NCBI RefSeq assembly: GCF_010500815.1
Contig: NZ_JAAAMG010000010.1
Span: 123,796 to 187,795, forward strand
DNA length: 64,000 nucleotides
From: Jiella pacifica
GTDB taxonomy: Bacteria; Pseudomonadota; Alphaproteobacteria; Rhizobiales; Rhizobiaceae
Direction of reading: 5' to 3'
Part shown: positions 1-9,644 of the stretch, in pieces
Layout: every line of letters begins with the position of its first letter
Numbering within the stretch: the stretch's first letter is position 1
The notes under the pieces: model-generated
Database searches by the model: none
Told to the model about the DNA's origin: nothing
What the model saw: only the letters and a program-made list of their open reading frames with translations
Program-made: the position numbers and the translations under genes

Positions 1-1188
1 CGCTTCGGTCTGGCCATAGAGCTGCTTCAAGGGCAGGCCCATGGCCTGGAAGAAGCGGAACGTATCCGGCCCCATGGCGGCGCCGCCGGTGGCGGCCGAT
101 TTCAGCCGCGAAAAGCCGAGCCTGTCCCGCAAATGGCGGAACAGGCCCCATTCTGCGGCGCCGTCGCGGCCACCCTTTTCCATCGCCGCCATGCCGCGGG
201 CGACACCCCAATCGTAGATGCGGCGCTTCCAGGGCGTGGCATCCATGATGCGGGCTCTGATGTCGGCCGCAACGCCCTCCCAGGCGCGCGGTGACAGGAG
301 CACGAAGGTCGGGCCGATCTCGCGCAGATCGGCCATCATCGTGCGCTCCTCCTCGGGAAAATTGACCTTCATCCGGGCGAGGAAGTTCCAGCCGACCGAA
401 TACATCTGCTCCATCACCCAGGAGAGCGGGAGGACCGCGACATATTCGTCCTCGGGTCCGCGTGGGTCGGCCCTGAGATACGCCGCGGCATGGCCGATGA
501 AGGCGTCGCCCGTCCACTCGGCGAGCTTGGGGCTCGAGGTCGTGCCCGAGGTGGTGCAGAGGATCGCGACATCGGCGCCGTCGGTCCCCTCGACCATGCG
601 CTTCCAGAGCCCCGCATCCTTTTGAAGCGCGAGGCGTCCGCGCTCCTCGAGGTCCGCCATCGCGATCAACCGCGGATCGTCGTATTTCCGCATGCCGCGC
701 GGGTCGGTGTAGACGATCGCCACGACGCTCGGAATCGCATCGCCGAGATTGAGCAGCTTGTCGACCTGCTCCTCGTCCTCGGCGACGACCAGCTTGGGAT
801 GGGCGTGGCCGGCGAGATAGCGGATTTCCTCTTCCAGCGCGTCGCGGTACACGCCGAGGCTCATCGCCCTGCAGGCGTGGGCGGCGACCTCGCCCCAGAC
901 CCATTCCGGGCGGTTGTCGCCGATCAGCGCCACGACGTCCCCCGCGCCGACGCCGAGTTCTGCGAAGGCCGCGGCCATGCGCGAGATATGACCCTCGACC
1001 TCTTCCCAGGTGTAGCTGATCCAGATGCCGAATTCCTTCTCGCGCTGGGCGACGAGACGGGGATGGCGCTCGGCATTGTAGCGCAGCAATTTCGGCAGCG
1101 TCTTCAGCTGCGCCGCTTCCTTCAGTTCGGGCGCGGTATCCGGCCAGCCAATCGCGTCGCCGCTGATTTCGAGCCGACGCTCCGTCAT
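1..1188 (-). CDS. AMP-forming acyl-CoA synthetase, C-terminus cut by window edge
   Basis: The frame is open from ATG at 1188 to base 1 (396 codons, no stop), so only the N-terminal two thirds is present. It belongs to the ANL superfamily, long-chain acyl-CoA synthetase branch, which activates a carboxylate with ATP and CoA. The phosphate-binding loop reads TTSGTTSSPK and the adenylate-binding motif YGQTEA is the last thing before the edge. The start overlaps the stop of the upstream LivG-type ATPase by 4 bases (ATGA), so the two are translationally coupled. In many alphaproteobacteria such a ligase lies inside a branched-chain ABC transporter cluster (livG - ligase - livH - livM). I infer that the missing permease genes lie left of the window. 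Substrate is unknown: fatty, aromatic or branched acids are all possible. Confidence 0.9.
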   Translation of the reverse strand, partial: MTERRLEISGDAIGWPDTAPELKEAAQLKTLPKLLRYNAERHPRLVAQREKEFGIWISYTWEEVEGHISRMAAAFAELGVGAGDVVALIGDNRPEWVWGEVAAHACRAMSLGVYRDALEEEIRYLAGHAHPKLVVAEDEEQVDKLLNLGDAIPSVVAIVYTDPRGMRKYDDPRLIAMADLEERGRLALQKDAGLWKRMVEGTDGADVAILCTTSGTTSSPKLAEWTGDAFIGHAAAYLRADPRGPEDEYVAVLPLSWVMEQMYSVGWNFLARMKVNFPEEERTMMADLREIGPTFVLLSPRAWEGVAADIRARIMDATPWKRRIYDWGVARGMAAMEKGGRDGAAEWGLFRHLRDRLGFSRLKSAATGGAAMGPDTFRFFQAMGLPLKQLYGQTEA

Positions 1189-2012
1189 GCCACGGCCTCC
1201 GCTTCCTCGGCGGCGAGCGCGTCGAGCAACTCGTCGTCTTCCCCGAGATAGGCTTTCTTCACATGCTCGTCGGCCAGCACCTCTTCGGGGCTTCCGGCGG
1301 CGATGATGCGGCCGAAATCGAGCACCGCGACCCGGTCCGACAGGTCCATCACCACGCCCATGTCATGCTCGATCATCATGATCGTCATGTCGAATTCCTC
1401 ACGCAGCGCGATGATGAAGCGGGCCATGTCCTCCTTTTCTTCGAGGTTCATGCCGGCCATCGGCTCGTCGAGGAGGATCAGTTCGGGCTCGATCGCGATC
1501 GCCCGGGCAAGCTCAACCCGCTTGCGCAGGCCATAGGACAGAATGCCCGCCGGCTCGTTGCGCACATGCTGGATTTCGAGGAAGTCGATGATCGTCTCGA
1601 CGAAGCGGCGTTCCTTCAGCTCCTCGCGCCGCGCGCCGCCGATCCAATAGGCCATGCCGGTGACGAAGTTGTTCTTCATCCGGTGGTGGCGGCCGACGAG
1701 AATATTGTCGAGCACGCTCATATGGCCGAACAAAGCGAGGTTCTGAAACGTCCGTCCAATGCCGAGACTTGCCCGGTCATTGATCGAATGTTTCAAAAGA
1801 TCGCCGCCCTGCCAGGAAATGGCGCCGCTCGTCGGGCGATAGCGGCCCGAGATGCAGTTCAGCATCGACGTCTTGCCGGCGCCGTTCGGCCCGATCAGCG
1901 AAAAGAGCTCGCCCTTTCGCACGTCGAACGACACGTTGCTCAACGCCTTGACGCCGCCAAAGCGCACCGACACGTCGTCGACCTTCAGGATCACACTGCC
2001 TCGATCCGCCAA
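1185..2012 (-). CDS. Branched-chain-type ABC transporter ATP-binding protein (LivG-like)
   Basis: A 275-residue ATPase of the HAAT (hydrophobic amino acid/amide) importer family. Walker A is GPNGAGKTS near residue 40, the signature is degenerate (LSYGLRKRVELARA) and Walker B is [12 protein letters not shown], as in LivG. The start is TTG at 2012: a GGAGGAG ribosome site stands 6-8 bases upstream, and no ATG lies near the conserved N-terminal strand (ILKVDDVSVRFGG). The C-terminal tail is Glu/Asp/Ala-rich. The gene follows liuC after about 150 bases and overlaps the acyl-CoA synthetase start by 4 bases. It therefore either ends the liu operon or starts a second unit for import and activation of an acid. 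No permease is visible in the window for this ATPase. Confidence 0.9.
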   Translation of the reverse strand: MADRGSVILKVDDVSVRFGGVKALSNVSFDVRKGELFSLIGPNGAGKTSMLNCISGRYRPTSGAISWQGGDLLKHSINDRASLGIGRTFQNLALFGHMSVLDNILVGRHHRMKNNFVTGMAYWIGGARREELKERRFVETIIDFLEIQHVRNEPAGILSYGLRKRVELARAIAIEPELILLDEPMAGMNLEEKEDMARFIIALREEFDMTIMMIEHDMGVVMDLSDRVAVLDFGRIIAAGSPEEVLADEHVKKAYLGEDDELLDALAAEEAEAVA

Positions 2013-2161
2013 AAACGCTCCTCCCTTTGGCGTTGTCCGCCGGCTTAGGGCCTCCCTGCCCTTTGCCGGCGGTCATTCACTCCCCGTCCGTCACCGGATG
2101 CCTCGAACCCTTCTCACTGCGCCTTTTCGCCAGCCGATCGCCGGCCCGCTAACATTCGCCG

Positions 2162-2938
2162 TCACCGGCTCCGCCGTTCCAAGAAGGCCGCGATGCCGGC
2201 CCGCGCCTCCTCGGTTTCCCATGTGTCGGCGAGCGCTCGCGCGGTCCGCTCCACCACCGCCTCGTCGATGACTGGCCCGAGCGCGCGAAGCAGCGCTTTC
2301 GAACGGCCGACCGCAGGCCCCACGCATTCGAGATACGGGGCGATTTCCGCTTCCGCCGCAGCGTCGAGCGCATCGGTGTCGACCGCCTTATCGACGAGCC
2401 CGAGCGAGACGGCTTCCTCAGCCCAGAACAGGCGCGCCGACATGAACACCTGCCGCGCCCGCGCCTCACCCATTTTGGCGGCAACGAAGGGCGAGATCGT
2501 CGCCGGGATGAGGCCGAGCTTCGTTTCGGTGAAGGCAAAGCGCGCGCCCTGGCTCGCCACCGCGACGTCGCAGACCGAGATCAGCCCGAGCCCCCCGCCG
2601 AAGGCCTGACCGTTGATGCGACCGATCAGCGGCTTCGGCATTTCATTGAGGGCCTTGAGCATGCGCGATAGCGCCGTCGCCTCGGCGATGCGCTCCGCCC
2701 GGCTAGCGTCGAACTGCGCCTTCATCCAGTTGAGGTCGGCGCCGGCCGAAAAGCTCTTGCCCTCTCCGGTGAGGACGACAGCGCGAACCGAGACGTCTTC
2801 GCCGAGCGCCACGGCTGCCTTGGCTAGCTCGCCGATCATCGCCGCGTTCATGGCGTTGTGCCGCTCGGGCCGGGCGAGGGTCAGCGTCGCGACGCCGCGC
2901 TCGTCCCGTTCGATCCGGATCGTCGAAAAGCCGCTCAT
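2162..2938 (-). CDS. liuC: Methylglutaconyl-CoA hydratase (enoyl-CoA hydratase family)
   Basis: A 258-residue crotonase-fold enzyme. In the leucine pathway it hydrates 3-methylglutaconyl-CoA to HMG-CoA. Visible family features are the oxyanion-hole segments KSFSAGADLNWMK (about residues 66-78) and GQAFGGGLGL (about 110-119), and the TETKLGLIP stretch. ADLNWMK is typical of the LiuC/AUH group rather than of FadB-type hydratases. The start overlaps the stop of liuE by 4 bases, and the gene closes the tightly packed liuB-D-E-C block. The substrate assignment rests on this context; the fold alone would only support a generic enoyl-CoA hydratase. Confidence 0.9.
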   Translation of the reverse strand: MSGFSTIRIERDERGVATLTLARPERHNAMNAAMIGELAKAAVALGEDVSVRAVVLTGEGKSFSAGADLNWMKAQFDASRAERIAEATALSRMLKALNEMPKPLIGRINGQAFGGGLGLISVCDVAVASQGARFAFTETKLGLIPATISPFVAAKMGEARARQVFMSARLFWAEEAVSLGLVDKAVDTDALDAAAEAEIAPYLECVGPAVGRSKALLRALGPVIDEAVVERTARALADTWETEEARAGIAAFLERRSR

Positions 2939-3846
2939 GACCCGCCTCCCGCGACTGCAGCCGGGCTCGCGGTCGCACGATCAGGCGACCGCAGCGCCCT
3001 TGCGAAGGATACGGCGTCCTGCAAGGCCGCCCGGTCGAGGCCGGTGCGATAGCCTTTGTCCGTCAGGGAGGCGTCGACGGCTTCGGTCGCGACATTGCCC
3101 TTCGCCCCCGGCGCATAGGGACAGCCGCCGAGCCCCCCCGCCGCCGCGTCGAACACCCGAAGACCGAAGCCGAGACTCGCCTCGATATTGAGCAGCGCCC
3201 GGCCGGCCGTGTCGTGGAAATGCCCGGCGAGCCGCTCGGGCGGCACCACCGCGCACACCGCCTCCAGCATGGCGGCGATGGTCTCGGGCGTTGCATGGCC
3301 CAGAGTGTCGCCGAGCGAAATTTCATGGCAGCCCATGGCATCGAGCGCCGCCGCGACCTTCGCCACCGAACCCGGCTCGACCGGGCCGTCATAGGGACAG
3401 TCGGTGACGCAGGAGACATAGCCGCGAACCGGAATGCCCGCGTCCTTCGCCGCCTTCAGCACAGGCGCGAAACGATCGAGGCTCTCGGCGATCGAGCAGT
3501 TGATGTTCGTGCGGCTGAAGCCTTCGGAGGCCGAAGCGAAGACGGCGACCGCGTCGGCCTTCGCCGCCAATGCGGCTTCGAAGCCCTTCATATTGGGGGT
3601 CAGCACTGAATAGACGCAGCCCGGACGGCGCGAGATGCCGGCCATCACCGCCGCCGCATCGGCCATCTGCGGCACCCATTTCGGCGACACGAAGCTCGTC
3701 GCCTCGATGCGGGTGAAGCCGCAGGCCGAAAGCTTGTCGATGAGGGCGATCTTGTCGGCGGTCGCGACCTCACCCGGCTCGTTCTGCAGCCCGTCGCGCG
3801 GCGCCATTTCAACGATGGTCACGCTTTCGTTCGAAGGCCGCATCAT
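2935..3846 (-). CDS. liuE: Hydroxymethylglutaryl-CoA lyase
   Basis: A 303-residue TIM-barrel lyase of the HMGL/DRE-TIM family that cleaves HMG-CoA to acetyl-CoA and acetoacetate, the last step of leucine breakdown. The N-terminal EMAPRDGLQNEPG carries the catalytic Arg-Asp pair. The metal-binding HFHDT motif and the signature GGLGGCPYAPGAKGN with the catalytic Cys are intact. Both ends overlap the neighbouring genes by 4 bases (liuD upstream, liuC downstream). Length matches bacterial HMG-CoA lyases. Confidence 0.95.
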   Translation of the reverse strand: MMRPSNESVTIVEMAPRDGLQNEPGEVATADKIALIDKLSACGFTRIEATSFVSPKWVPQMADAAAVMAGISRRPGCVYSVLTPNMKGFEAALAAKADAVAVFASASEGFSRTNINCSIAESLDRFAPVLKAAKDAGIPVRGYVSCVTDCPYDGPVEPGSVAKVAAALDAMGCHEISLGDTLGHATPETIAAMLEAVCAVVPPERLAGHFHDTAGRALLNIEASLGFGLRVFDAAAGGLGGCPYAPGAKGNVATEAVDASLTDKGYRTGLDRAALQDAVSFARALRSPDRATASPAAVAGGGS

Positions 3847-5864
3847 GACTCCTCCTCGAGCGTCACCAGAACGGCGCCATCCTCCACCTGGTCCCCCTCA
3901 CGGACCAGGATTTCGGCGATCGTCCCGTCGCGGGGGGCTTTCAGCGTATGCTCCATCTTCATCGCTTCCAGAACGACCAACGGCGCGCCGGCCGCCACCC
4001 GCGCACCGGCCGCGATGGTCAGCCTGCCGATCGCGCCCGGCATCGGGGCCACGATGCGGTCCGAGGTGGCAGTCTCTTCGGCGGCATCTGACGGACGATG
4101 GAGCGGCAGGACATGGGTCGCGCCGTCCGAAAAGACGCTCACCGCATCGCGCGACACCAGAAGATGATGCGTCGCCTGCCAACCCTCGACGCTCGCCCGC
4201 AGGGTCATCGCACCGGTCTCAGCGCATCGATCGAAGCTCGCCACGGCGATGTCGACGCCCGCTTCTGCCCTCTCTGCCGGCGCAACGTGATATGCGCTGC
4301 AGCCGAGATCGGCGACCACCATATCAATGCGCTCGCCCGCTTCCATGAAGCGGACCGCCTGCCGCGCCCGCCCCCAGGCGCGGAAGCCGGAAAGTCTGGC
4401 GAAGGGGCCGTCATCGCCGTTGTCTTGCGCCGCATCGCCGAGATGATGAGCCAAAGCGGCAAGCGCGCGGGTCAAGTCGTCCGGCCCGGCCTGAGCGGTC
4501 AGCGTTTCGGCGTCCCGGTCGATGAGCCCCGTATCGATGGCTCCGGCGGCAAAGCCCTCATGCTCGGCGAGGCGCTTGAGGAAGCCCGCATTGGTCGTCA
4601 GCCCGGCAAGACGCAGGTCGCCGAGAGCCCTTGCCAGCCGCTTCAGAGCGGCGGGACGATCGGGGCCATGGACGATCAGCTTGGCGAGCATCGGATCGTA
4701 ATGGGGCGTCACCCGGTCGCCTTGCCGTATGCCGGTATCGATCCGCAATCCCGCCCCGGCCTGCGGCCATTCGAGATAATCGATTCGGCCCGTCGCCGGC
4801 AGGAAGCCCCTGGCCGGGTCTTCCGCGTAAAGGCGGGCCTCGAAGGCGTGGCCGTCGATCTGAAGATCGCCTTGCGTGAAGGGCAGCGCCTCGCCGCCGG
4901 CGACGCGGAGCTGAAGCTCGACGAGGTCGAGCCCCGTGATCGCCTCGGTCACCGGATGCTCGACCTGCAGCCGCGTATTCATCTCCATGAAGTAGAAGCG
5001 GTCGGGCCTCAGGCCGTCCGAGGCGTCGACGATGAATTCCACCGTGCCGGCACCCGCATAGCCGATCGCCGCCGCCGCCTTCACCGCCGCCTCGCCCATG
5101 GCGGCGCGCATCTCGTCCCTCATGCCGGGGGCCGGCGCTTCCTCGATCACCTTCTGGTGCCGGCGCTGGAGCGAGCAGTCCCGCTCGAAGAGATGGACGA
5201 CGTTGCCGTGCTGGTCGCCGAAGACCTGGATCTCGATGTGACGAGGCGTCGCGACGAATTTTTCGATCAGGCAGTGCGGATCGCCGAAGGCGGCTTTCGC
5301 CTCGCGTCGGGCGCCTTCGAGGGCAGTTTCGAATTCCGCCGGATCGTCGACCCGGCGCATGCCCTTGCCGCCGCCGCCGGCGCGCGCCTTGATCAGCACT
5401 GGATAGCCGATGCGCCCGGCCTCGGCCTTGAGAAACTCCGGGTCCTGTTCACCCCCATGATAGCCGGGAACGACGGGAACGCCCGCCCCCTGCATCAACC
5501 GCTTGGCGGCGTCCTTCAGCCCCATGGCGCGGATCGCGCTCGCCGATGGCCCGACGAAGATCAGCCCGGCCGCGGCGACCGCCTCGACGAAATCCGGATT
5601 CTCCGACAAGAAGCCGTAGCCGGGATGGATCGCGTCGACCCCGCAGCGTTTCGCCGCGGCGATGATCGCTTCGCCCTTCAGATAGCTGTCCGCCACCGCC
5701 GCCGGGCCGATCCGCACCGCCTCGTCCGCCATCGCCACATGCATCGCCCCGGCGTCGGCCTCGGAGTAGATCGCGACCGATCTCACCCCGAGCCGCCGGG
5801 CGGTGCGGATGATCCGGCAGGCGATCTCGCCGCGATTGGCAATGAGGAGGGTATCGATCATCAT
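3843..5864 (-). CDS. liuD: Methylcrotonyl-CoA carboxylase, biotin-containing alpha subunit
   Basis: A 673-residue biotin-dependent carboxylase subunit. Order of domains: biotin carboxylase N-domain (IANRGEIACRIIRTAR at the start), ATP-grasp (Gly-rich loop KARAGGGGKGMR, about 160-170), biotin carboxylase C-domain, then a C-terminal biotinyl domain with VLEAMKMEHTL; the biotinylated Lys is near residue 636. With LiuB it carboxylates 3-methylcrotonyl-CoA. Two adjacent ATGs (5864 and 5861) follow a GAGGAG site; the open frame runs far upstream through liuB, but that part is not homologous and overlaps liuB. Spacing to the liuB stop is 8 bases. Confidence 0.95.
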   Translation of the reverse strand: MMIDTLLIANRGEIACRIIRTARRLGVRSVAIYSEADAGAMHVAMADEAVRIGPAAVADSYLKGEAIIAAAKRCGVDAIHPGYGFLSENPDFVEAVAAAGLIFVGPSASAIRAMGLKDAAKRLMQGAGVPVVPGYHGGEQDPEFLKAEAGRIGYPVLIKARAGGGGKGMRRVDDPAEFETALEGARREAKAAFGDPHCLIEKFVATPRHIEIQVFGDQHGNVVHLFERDCSLQRRHQKVIEEAPAPGMRDEMRAAMGEAAVKAAAAIGYAGAGTVEFIVDASDGLRPDRFYFMEMNTRLQVEHPVTEAITGLDLVELQLRVAGGEALPFTQGDLQIDGHAFEARLYAEDPARGFLPATGRIDYLEWPQAGAGLRIDTGIRQGDRVTPHYDPMLAKLIVHGPDRPAALKRLARALGDLRLAGLTTNAGFLKRLAEHEGFAAGAIDTGLIDRDAETLTAQAGPDDLTRALAALAHHLGDAAQDNGDDGPFARLSGFRAWGRARQAVRFMEAGERIDMVVADLGCSAYHVAPAERAEAGVDIAVASFDRCAETGAMTLRASVEGWQATHHLLVSRDAVSVFSDGATHVLPLHRPSDAAEETATSDRIVAPMPGAIGRLTIAAGARVAAGAPLVVLEAMKMEHTLKAPRDGTIAEILVREGDQVEDGAVLVTLEEES

Positions 5865-5872
5865 CGCTCTCC

Positions 5873-7480
5873 TCACATCCGAAACAGACCGAAGCGCGTG
5901 TCTTCGATCGGTGCGTTGAGACTGGCGGCGAGCGACAGGCCAAGGATCTGCCGGCTGTGGCGCGGATCGACGATGCCGTCGTCCCAAAGCCGCGCCGAGG
6001 CGTAGAGCGGATGGCTCTGGCGGGTGAACATGTCCTCCGTCGGCTTGCGGAACGTCTCTTCCTCTTCCGCGCTCCAGTCCTGGCCGCGCTTTTCCATCGC
6101 CTGGCGCTTGACGATGGCGAGCGTCTTCGCCGCCTGCTCGCCGCCCATCACCGCGATGCGGCTGTTCGGCCAAGACCACAGGAAGCGGGGCGAATAGGAC
6201 CGGCCGCACATGCCGTAATTGCCGGCGCCGTATGAGCCGCCGATCAGCATGGTGATCTTCGGCACGGCCGTGGTCGAGACCGCCGTCACCAGCTTGGCAC
6301 CGTTCTTGGCTATGCCGCCGGCCTCGTATTTGCGCCCGACCATGAAGCCGGTGACATTCTGCAGGAAGACGAGCGGGATCTTGCGCTGGGAGCAGAGTTC
6401 GACGAAATGCGCCGCCTTCACAGCGCTTTCGGAAAAAATGACGCCGTTGTTGGCGACGATGCCGACCGGGATTCCGTAAAGATGGGCAAAGCCGCAGACG
6501 ATGGTCGTGCCGTAGCGCGCCTTGAACTCGTCGAAGCGCGAGCCGTCGACGAGCCGGGCGATCACCTCGCGCACGTCATAGGGCGTCTTCGGGTCGGCCG
6601 GCACGATGCCGAGGATTTCTTCGGGGTCATAGGCCGGCTCTTCCGGCGCCCGCCGCGCGATCTTCGCCGGTTCCGCGCGGCCGAGATTTCCAACGACGTT
6701 GCGCGCCAGCTCCAACGCATGGAGATCGTCATGGGCAAGATGATCCGCGACGCCGGAGAGCCGGGTATGGACGTCGCCACCGCCGAGATCTTCGGCCTCC
6801 ACATCCTCGCCCGTCGCGGCCTTGACGAGCGGCGGGCCGGCCAGAAAGATCGTGCCCTGATCCTTGACGATGATGGTCTCGTCACTCATCGCCGGCACAT
6901 AGGCGCCGCCGGCGGTGCAGGACCCCATGACGACGGCGATCTGGGCGATGCCCTTGGCGCTCATCTGGGCCTGGTTGAAGAAGATGCGGCCGAAATGATC
7001 GCGGTCGGGAAACACCTCGTCCTGGTTCGGCAGGTTGGCGCCGCCGGAATCGACGAGATAGACGCAAGGCAGCCGGTTCGCCTCAGCGATCTCCTGGGCC
7101 CGCAGATGCTTCTTGACGGTCAGCGGGAAATAGGTCCCGCCCTTCACCGTCGCGTCATTGGCGAGCACCATGACCTCGCGGCCCTTCACCCGGCCGATGC
7201 CGGCGATGGCGCCGGCCGCCGGCACCTCGTCGCCATAAAGGCCGTGGGCGGTGAAAAGACCGATCTCAAGGAAGGGCGAGCCGCGATCGAGAAGCCCCTC
7301 CACCCGGTCGCGCGGCAGTAGCTTGCCCCGCGACAGATGCCGCTCGCGCGCCCGCTCGCCGCCGCCCGCCAGCGCCCGCTCGGCCGCCACACGCGCCACG
7401 TCGAGCTGCGCCAGCATCGCCTTGCGGTTTTCGGCGAAGGCTTCGGAACGGGGGGAGAGAGCGGAGGTCAGGACGGACAT
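5873..7480 (-). CDS. liuB: Methylcrotonyl-CoA carboxylase, carboxyltransferase beta subunit
   Basis: A 535-residue acyl-CoA carboxyltransferase that moves the carboxyl group from biotin to 3-methylcrotonyl-CoA. Recognisable stretches are [34 protein letters not shown] and the C-terminal-domain [14 protein letters not shown]. Start chosen at 7480 ([12 protein letters not shown]) because GGGAGG lies 5 bases upstream; the frame extends 18 codons further without family similarity. Upstream, only 16 bases away, is the vapC stop, so liuB may be read from the toxin-antitoxin promoter as well as from the liu promoter. Confidence 0.95.
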   Translation of the reverse strand: MSVLTSALSPRSEAFAENRKAMLAQLDVARVAAERALAGGGERARERHLSRGKLLPRDRVEGLLDRGSPFLEIGLFTAHGLYGDEVPAAGAIAGIGRVKGREVMVLANDATVKGGTYFPLTVKKHLRAQEIAEANRLPCVYLVDSGGANLPNQDEVFPDRDHFGRIFFNQAQMSAKGIAQIAVVMGSCTAGGAYVPAMSDETIIVKDQGTIFLAGPPLVKAATGEDVEAEDLGGGDVHTRLSGVADHLAHDDLHALELARNVVGNLGRAEPAKIARRAPEEPAYDPEEILGIVPADPKTPYDVREVIARLVDGSRFDEFKARYGTTIVCGFAHLYGIPVGIVANNGVIFSESAVKAAHFVELCSQRKIPLVFLQNVTGFMVGRKYEAGGIAKNGAKLVTAVSTTAVPKITMLIGGSYGAGNYGMCGRSYSPRFLWSWPNSRIAVMGGEQAAKTLAIVKRQAMEKRGQDWSAEEEETFRKPTEDMFTRQSHPLYASARLWDDGIVDPRHSRQILGLSLAASLNAPIEDTRFGLFRM

Positions 7481-7496
7481 CCGCGCCTCCCGGTCG

Positions 7497-7877
7497 TCAA
7501 CGAATGAGTTCGACGGACACGCCGAGATCGACATTCAGCCATGCCCGATCGGCACTCAGCGCCGGACATTCCTGCCGCCGCGCCAAAGCGAGGCATGCCC
7601 GGTCGGCGAAAGAGAACTGGTGCCGACGAGTGATCGGCCGGAATGACGCCGCGAGAAGCGCCAATTCCAGATCGAAGGAAAAGACGAGAAGAGGCAATCC
7701 TGTTATCGCCTCCTTCGCCGCATCGCGTGCGAAACCACGATCTGTGAGCTTCGCGATCGCTTCCGAGACGTTCACTGTCAGGATCGCCGCATCCTTCAAC
7801 GCCGCTTCGACAATCTCGCCGCCCGGTTCTCCAAAAATCAGTGCCAGAACGGCCGAGCTGTCGAGGACGACTGTCAT
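7497..7877 (-). CDS. VapC-type PIN-domain toxin
   Basis: A 126-residue PIN-domain protein, the size of VapC ribonuclease toxins. The four acidic active-site positions are visible: Asp6 (VVLDSSA), Glu39 (NVSEA), Asp92 ([10 protein letters not shown]) and Asp110 (SADRAW). VapC toxins cleave tRNA or rRNA when freed from their antitoxin. The ATG overlaps the antitoxin stop by 4 bases, the usual coupling of toxin to antitoxin. It lies between liuA and liuB, which is unusual; see findings. Active-site residues look intact, so I expect an active nuclease. Confidence 0.88.
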   Translation of the reverse strand: MTVVLDSSAVLALIFGEPGGEIVEAALKDAAILTVNVSEAIAKLTDRGFARDAAKEAITGLPLLVFSFDLELALLAASFRPITRRHQFSFADRACLALARRQECPALSADRAWLNVDLGVSVELIR

Positions 7878-8377
7878 GGCTCGCCCGATTCTTCGCGCCG
7901 AGCCTCAGCGCGTCGCTCGGCAATGAGCTCGTCGACGGGTGAGCCGTTTCCCTTGTCGTGCTTTGCCACAAGGGCCCGAACCCGCATGAGGGCAGCCGCC
8001 GGTGAGAGAATGCGGAGTTCTCCGTCGACCACTTCAGCGGTAACGGCGGTCTCCCCGCGAAGAAGCATGGCATCGCGCATCTCCGAGGGGATGGTGATGC
8101 GACCATCGCTTCCGACCGAGAGCCGCATTCGGTCGACCGAGCCGAACTGCCTGGATTGGTGGCCATGACGGGCATCATAGGCCTTCTTCCAATAGGCGTA
8201 TTGGGTGGCGGCCGTGTTGGGATTGCCGCCCTCGGCCGTATAGGTCTCGATCACCCTCTTGCGGTCGGCTCGCCGGCCCAGACGCTCGCTCAGCGTATTC
8301 GCGATTTCCCAGACGCGGCCTGTCTTGGAGTCCGGACGACCGGGCTGAGATGGAAAAGTCCTGACGGCGCTGGGCAT
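7874..8377 (-). CDS. AbrB/MazE-type antitoxin with an N-terminal extension
   Basis: A 167-residue protein. Residues about 80-130 form an AbrB/SpoVT (swapped-hairpin) DNA-binding domain (VGSDGRITIPSEMRDAMLL), and the Glu/Arg-rich tail should bind the toxin. The first 75 residues form a separate helical segment (VWEIANTLSERLGRRADRK, then NPNTAATQYAYWKKAY), which makes the protein about twice the length of common VapB antitoxins. Start at 8377 is favoured because GGGGAA lies 6 bases upstream; ATG at 8383 is the alternative. A longer frame to 8428 would place the operator-like inverted repeat (8387-8419) inside the gene, so I reject it. Confidence 0.8.
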   Translation of the reverse strand: MPSAVRTFPSQPGRPDSKTGRVWEIANTLSERLGRRADRKRVIETYTAEGGNPNTAATQYAYWKKAYDARHGHQSRQFGSVDRMRLSVGSDGRITIPSEMRDAMLLRGETAVTAEVVDGELRILSPAAALMRVRALVAKHDKGNGSPVDELIAERRAEARREESGEP

Positions 8378-8386
8378 CGGCATTCC

Positions 8387-8419
8387 CCATGTATGGATCC
8401 TGCCAAAATCTATACATGG
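8387..8419. promoter_or_regulatory. Inverted repeat, likely autoregulatory operator of the toxin-antitoxin pair
   Basis: Arms CCATGTATGGA and TCTATACATGG (10 of 11 positions pair) are separated by 11 bases, immediately upstream of the antitoxin start. On the minus strand a TTGATG box about 15 bases before TATAGA could form the promoter, and the repeat would cover its -10. Antitoxins of this type normally bind such repeats to repress their own operon. The site lies between the liuA stop (8432) and the antitoxin, so the pair has its own control inside the liu operon. Confidence 0.6.
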
Positions 8420-8431
8420 TCGAAACACTCA

Positions 8432-9595
8432 TCAAGCCGTCTCCGCGAACAGCTCGCGGCCGATCAGCATGCGCCGGATCTCACTCGTGCCGGCACCGAT
8501 CTCGTAGAGCTTGGCGTCGCGCAGGAGGCGGCCGGTGGGATATTCGTTGATGTAGCCGTTGCCGCCGAGCGCCTGAATCGCCTGCAGCGCCATCTGTGTC
8601 GCGGCCTCTGCGGCATAGAGGATGCAGCCGGCGGCGTCCTTGCGGCTGACCTCACCCCGGTCACAGGCGGCAGCGACGGCGTAGACATAGGACCGGCAGG
8701 CGTTGGTGGTGACATACATGTCGGCGAGCTTCGCCTGCATCAGCTGAAACTCGCCGATCGCCTGGCCGAACTGCCGCCGCTCGTGAACGTAAGGCACCAC
8801 CACATCGAGACAGGCGGCCATGATGCCGACCGGCCCTGCTGCCAGAACCACGCGTTCGTAATCGAGCCCGCTCATCAGCACTTTGACGCCGCCGCCCACC
8901 TCGCCGAGGACGTTCTCGTAGGGCACCTCGCAATCCTCGAAGACGAGTTCGCAGGTGTTGGAGCCGCGCATGCCGAGCTTGTCGAGTTTCTGGGCAGTGG
9001 AAAAACCCGCCATGCCCTTTTCGATCAGAAAGGCGGTTATGCCGCGCGGGCCGGCTTGCGGATCGGTCTTGGCGTAGACGACGAGCGTCGAGGCATCCGG
9101 ACCGTTGGTGATCCACATCTTGGTGCCGTTCAGAACGAACCGGTCGTTCTTCGGCTCCGCCCTCAGCTTCATCGAGACGACGTCGGATCCGGCGCCGCTC
9201 TCCGACATCGCCAGCGAGCCCACATGCTCGCCGGAAATCAGCTTCGGCAGATACTTCTGCTTCTGCACGTCGCTGCCGTTGCGGCGGATCTGGTTGACGC
9301 AAAGATTGGAATGGGCGCCGTAGGAAAGGCCGACCGAGGCGGAGGCCCGGGAAATCTCCTCGACGGCGACGCAATGGGCGACATAGCCAAGGCCCGATCC
9401 GCCGAACTCTTCCTCGACCGTGACGCCGAGAAGACCGAGTTCTCCCATCTCGCGCCAGAGTTCGTTCGGAAATTCGTTGGTGGCATCGATTCCGCCGGCC
9501 CGCGGAGCAATCTTCTCCTGGGCGAAGCGATGCACCATCTCGCGCAGGGCCTCGATGTCCTCTCCGAGCGCAAAATTCATCGTCTTGTCGAACAT
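8432..9595 (-). CDS. liuA: Isovaleryl-CoA dehydrogenase
   Basis: A 387-residue acyl-CoA dehydrogenase that oxidises isovaleryl-CoA to 3-methylcrotonyl-CoA with FAD and ETF as acceptors. Family signatures are [16 protein letters not shown] and [13 protein letters not shown] near the C-terminus. The segment [10 protein letters not shown] and the overall length match the isovaleryl-CoA branch. Start at 9595 ([13 protein letters not shown]) follows GGGAGG at a spacing of 6; the frame continues 26 codons upstream without similarity. A 7-bp stem (9616-9622 with 9635-9641) lies between the regulator stop and this start, without a T-run. Confidence 0.95.
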   Translation of the reverse strand: MFDKTMNFALGEDIEALREMVHRFAQEKIAPRAGGIDATNEFPNELWREMGELGLLGVTVEEEFGGSGLGYVAHCVAVEEISRASASVGLSYGAHSNLCVNQIRRNGSDVQKQKYLPKLISGEHVGSLAMSESGAGSDVVSMKLRAEPKNDRFVLNGTKMWITNGPDASTLVVYAKTDPQAGPRGITAFLIEKGMAGFSTAQKLDKLGMRGSNTCELVFEDCEVPYENVLGEVGGGVKVLMSGLDYERVVLAAGPVGIMAACLDVVVPYVHERRQFGQAIGEFQLMQAKLADMYVTTNACRSYVYAVAAACDRGEVSRKDAAGCILYAAEAATQMALQAIQALGGNGYINEYPTGRLLRDAKLYEIGAGTSEIRRMLIGRELFAETA

Positions 9596-9644
9596 CTCTT
9601 GCCTCCCACAAGAAACCGCCGGCCACTCCCACAACCGGCGGCGT

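Noticed and set aside
4098..6005. Long plus-strand open frame of about 635 codons
   Set aside because: It is the exact antisense of the biotin carboxylase gene liuD. It has no recognisable domain and arises from GC-rich third positions.
9616..9641. Terminator between the TetR gene and liuA
   Set aside because: A 7-bp stem with a 12-base loop and no T-run; more likely an incidental or weak mRNA structure.
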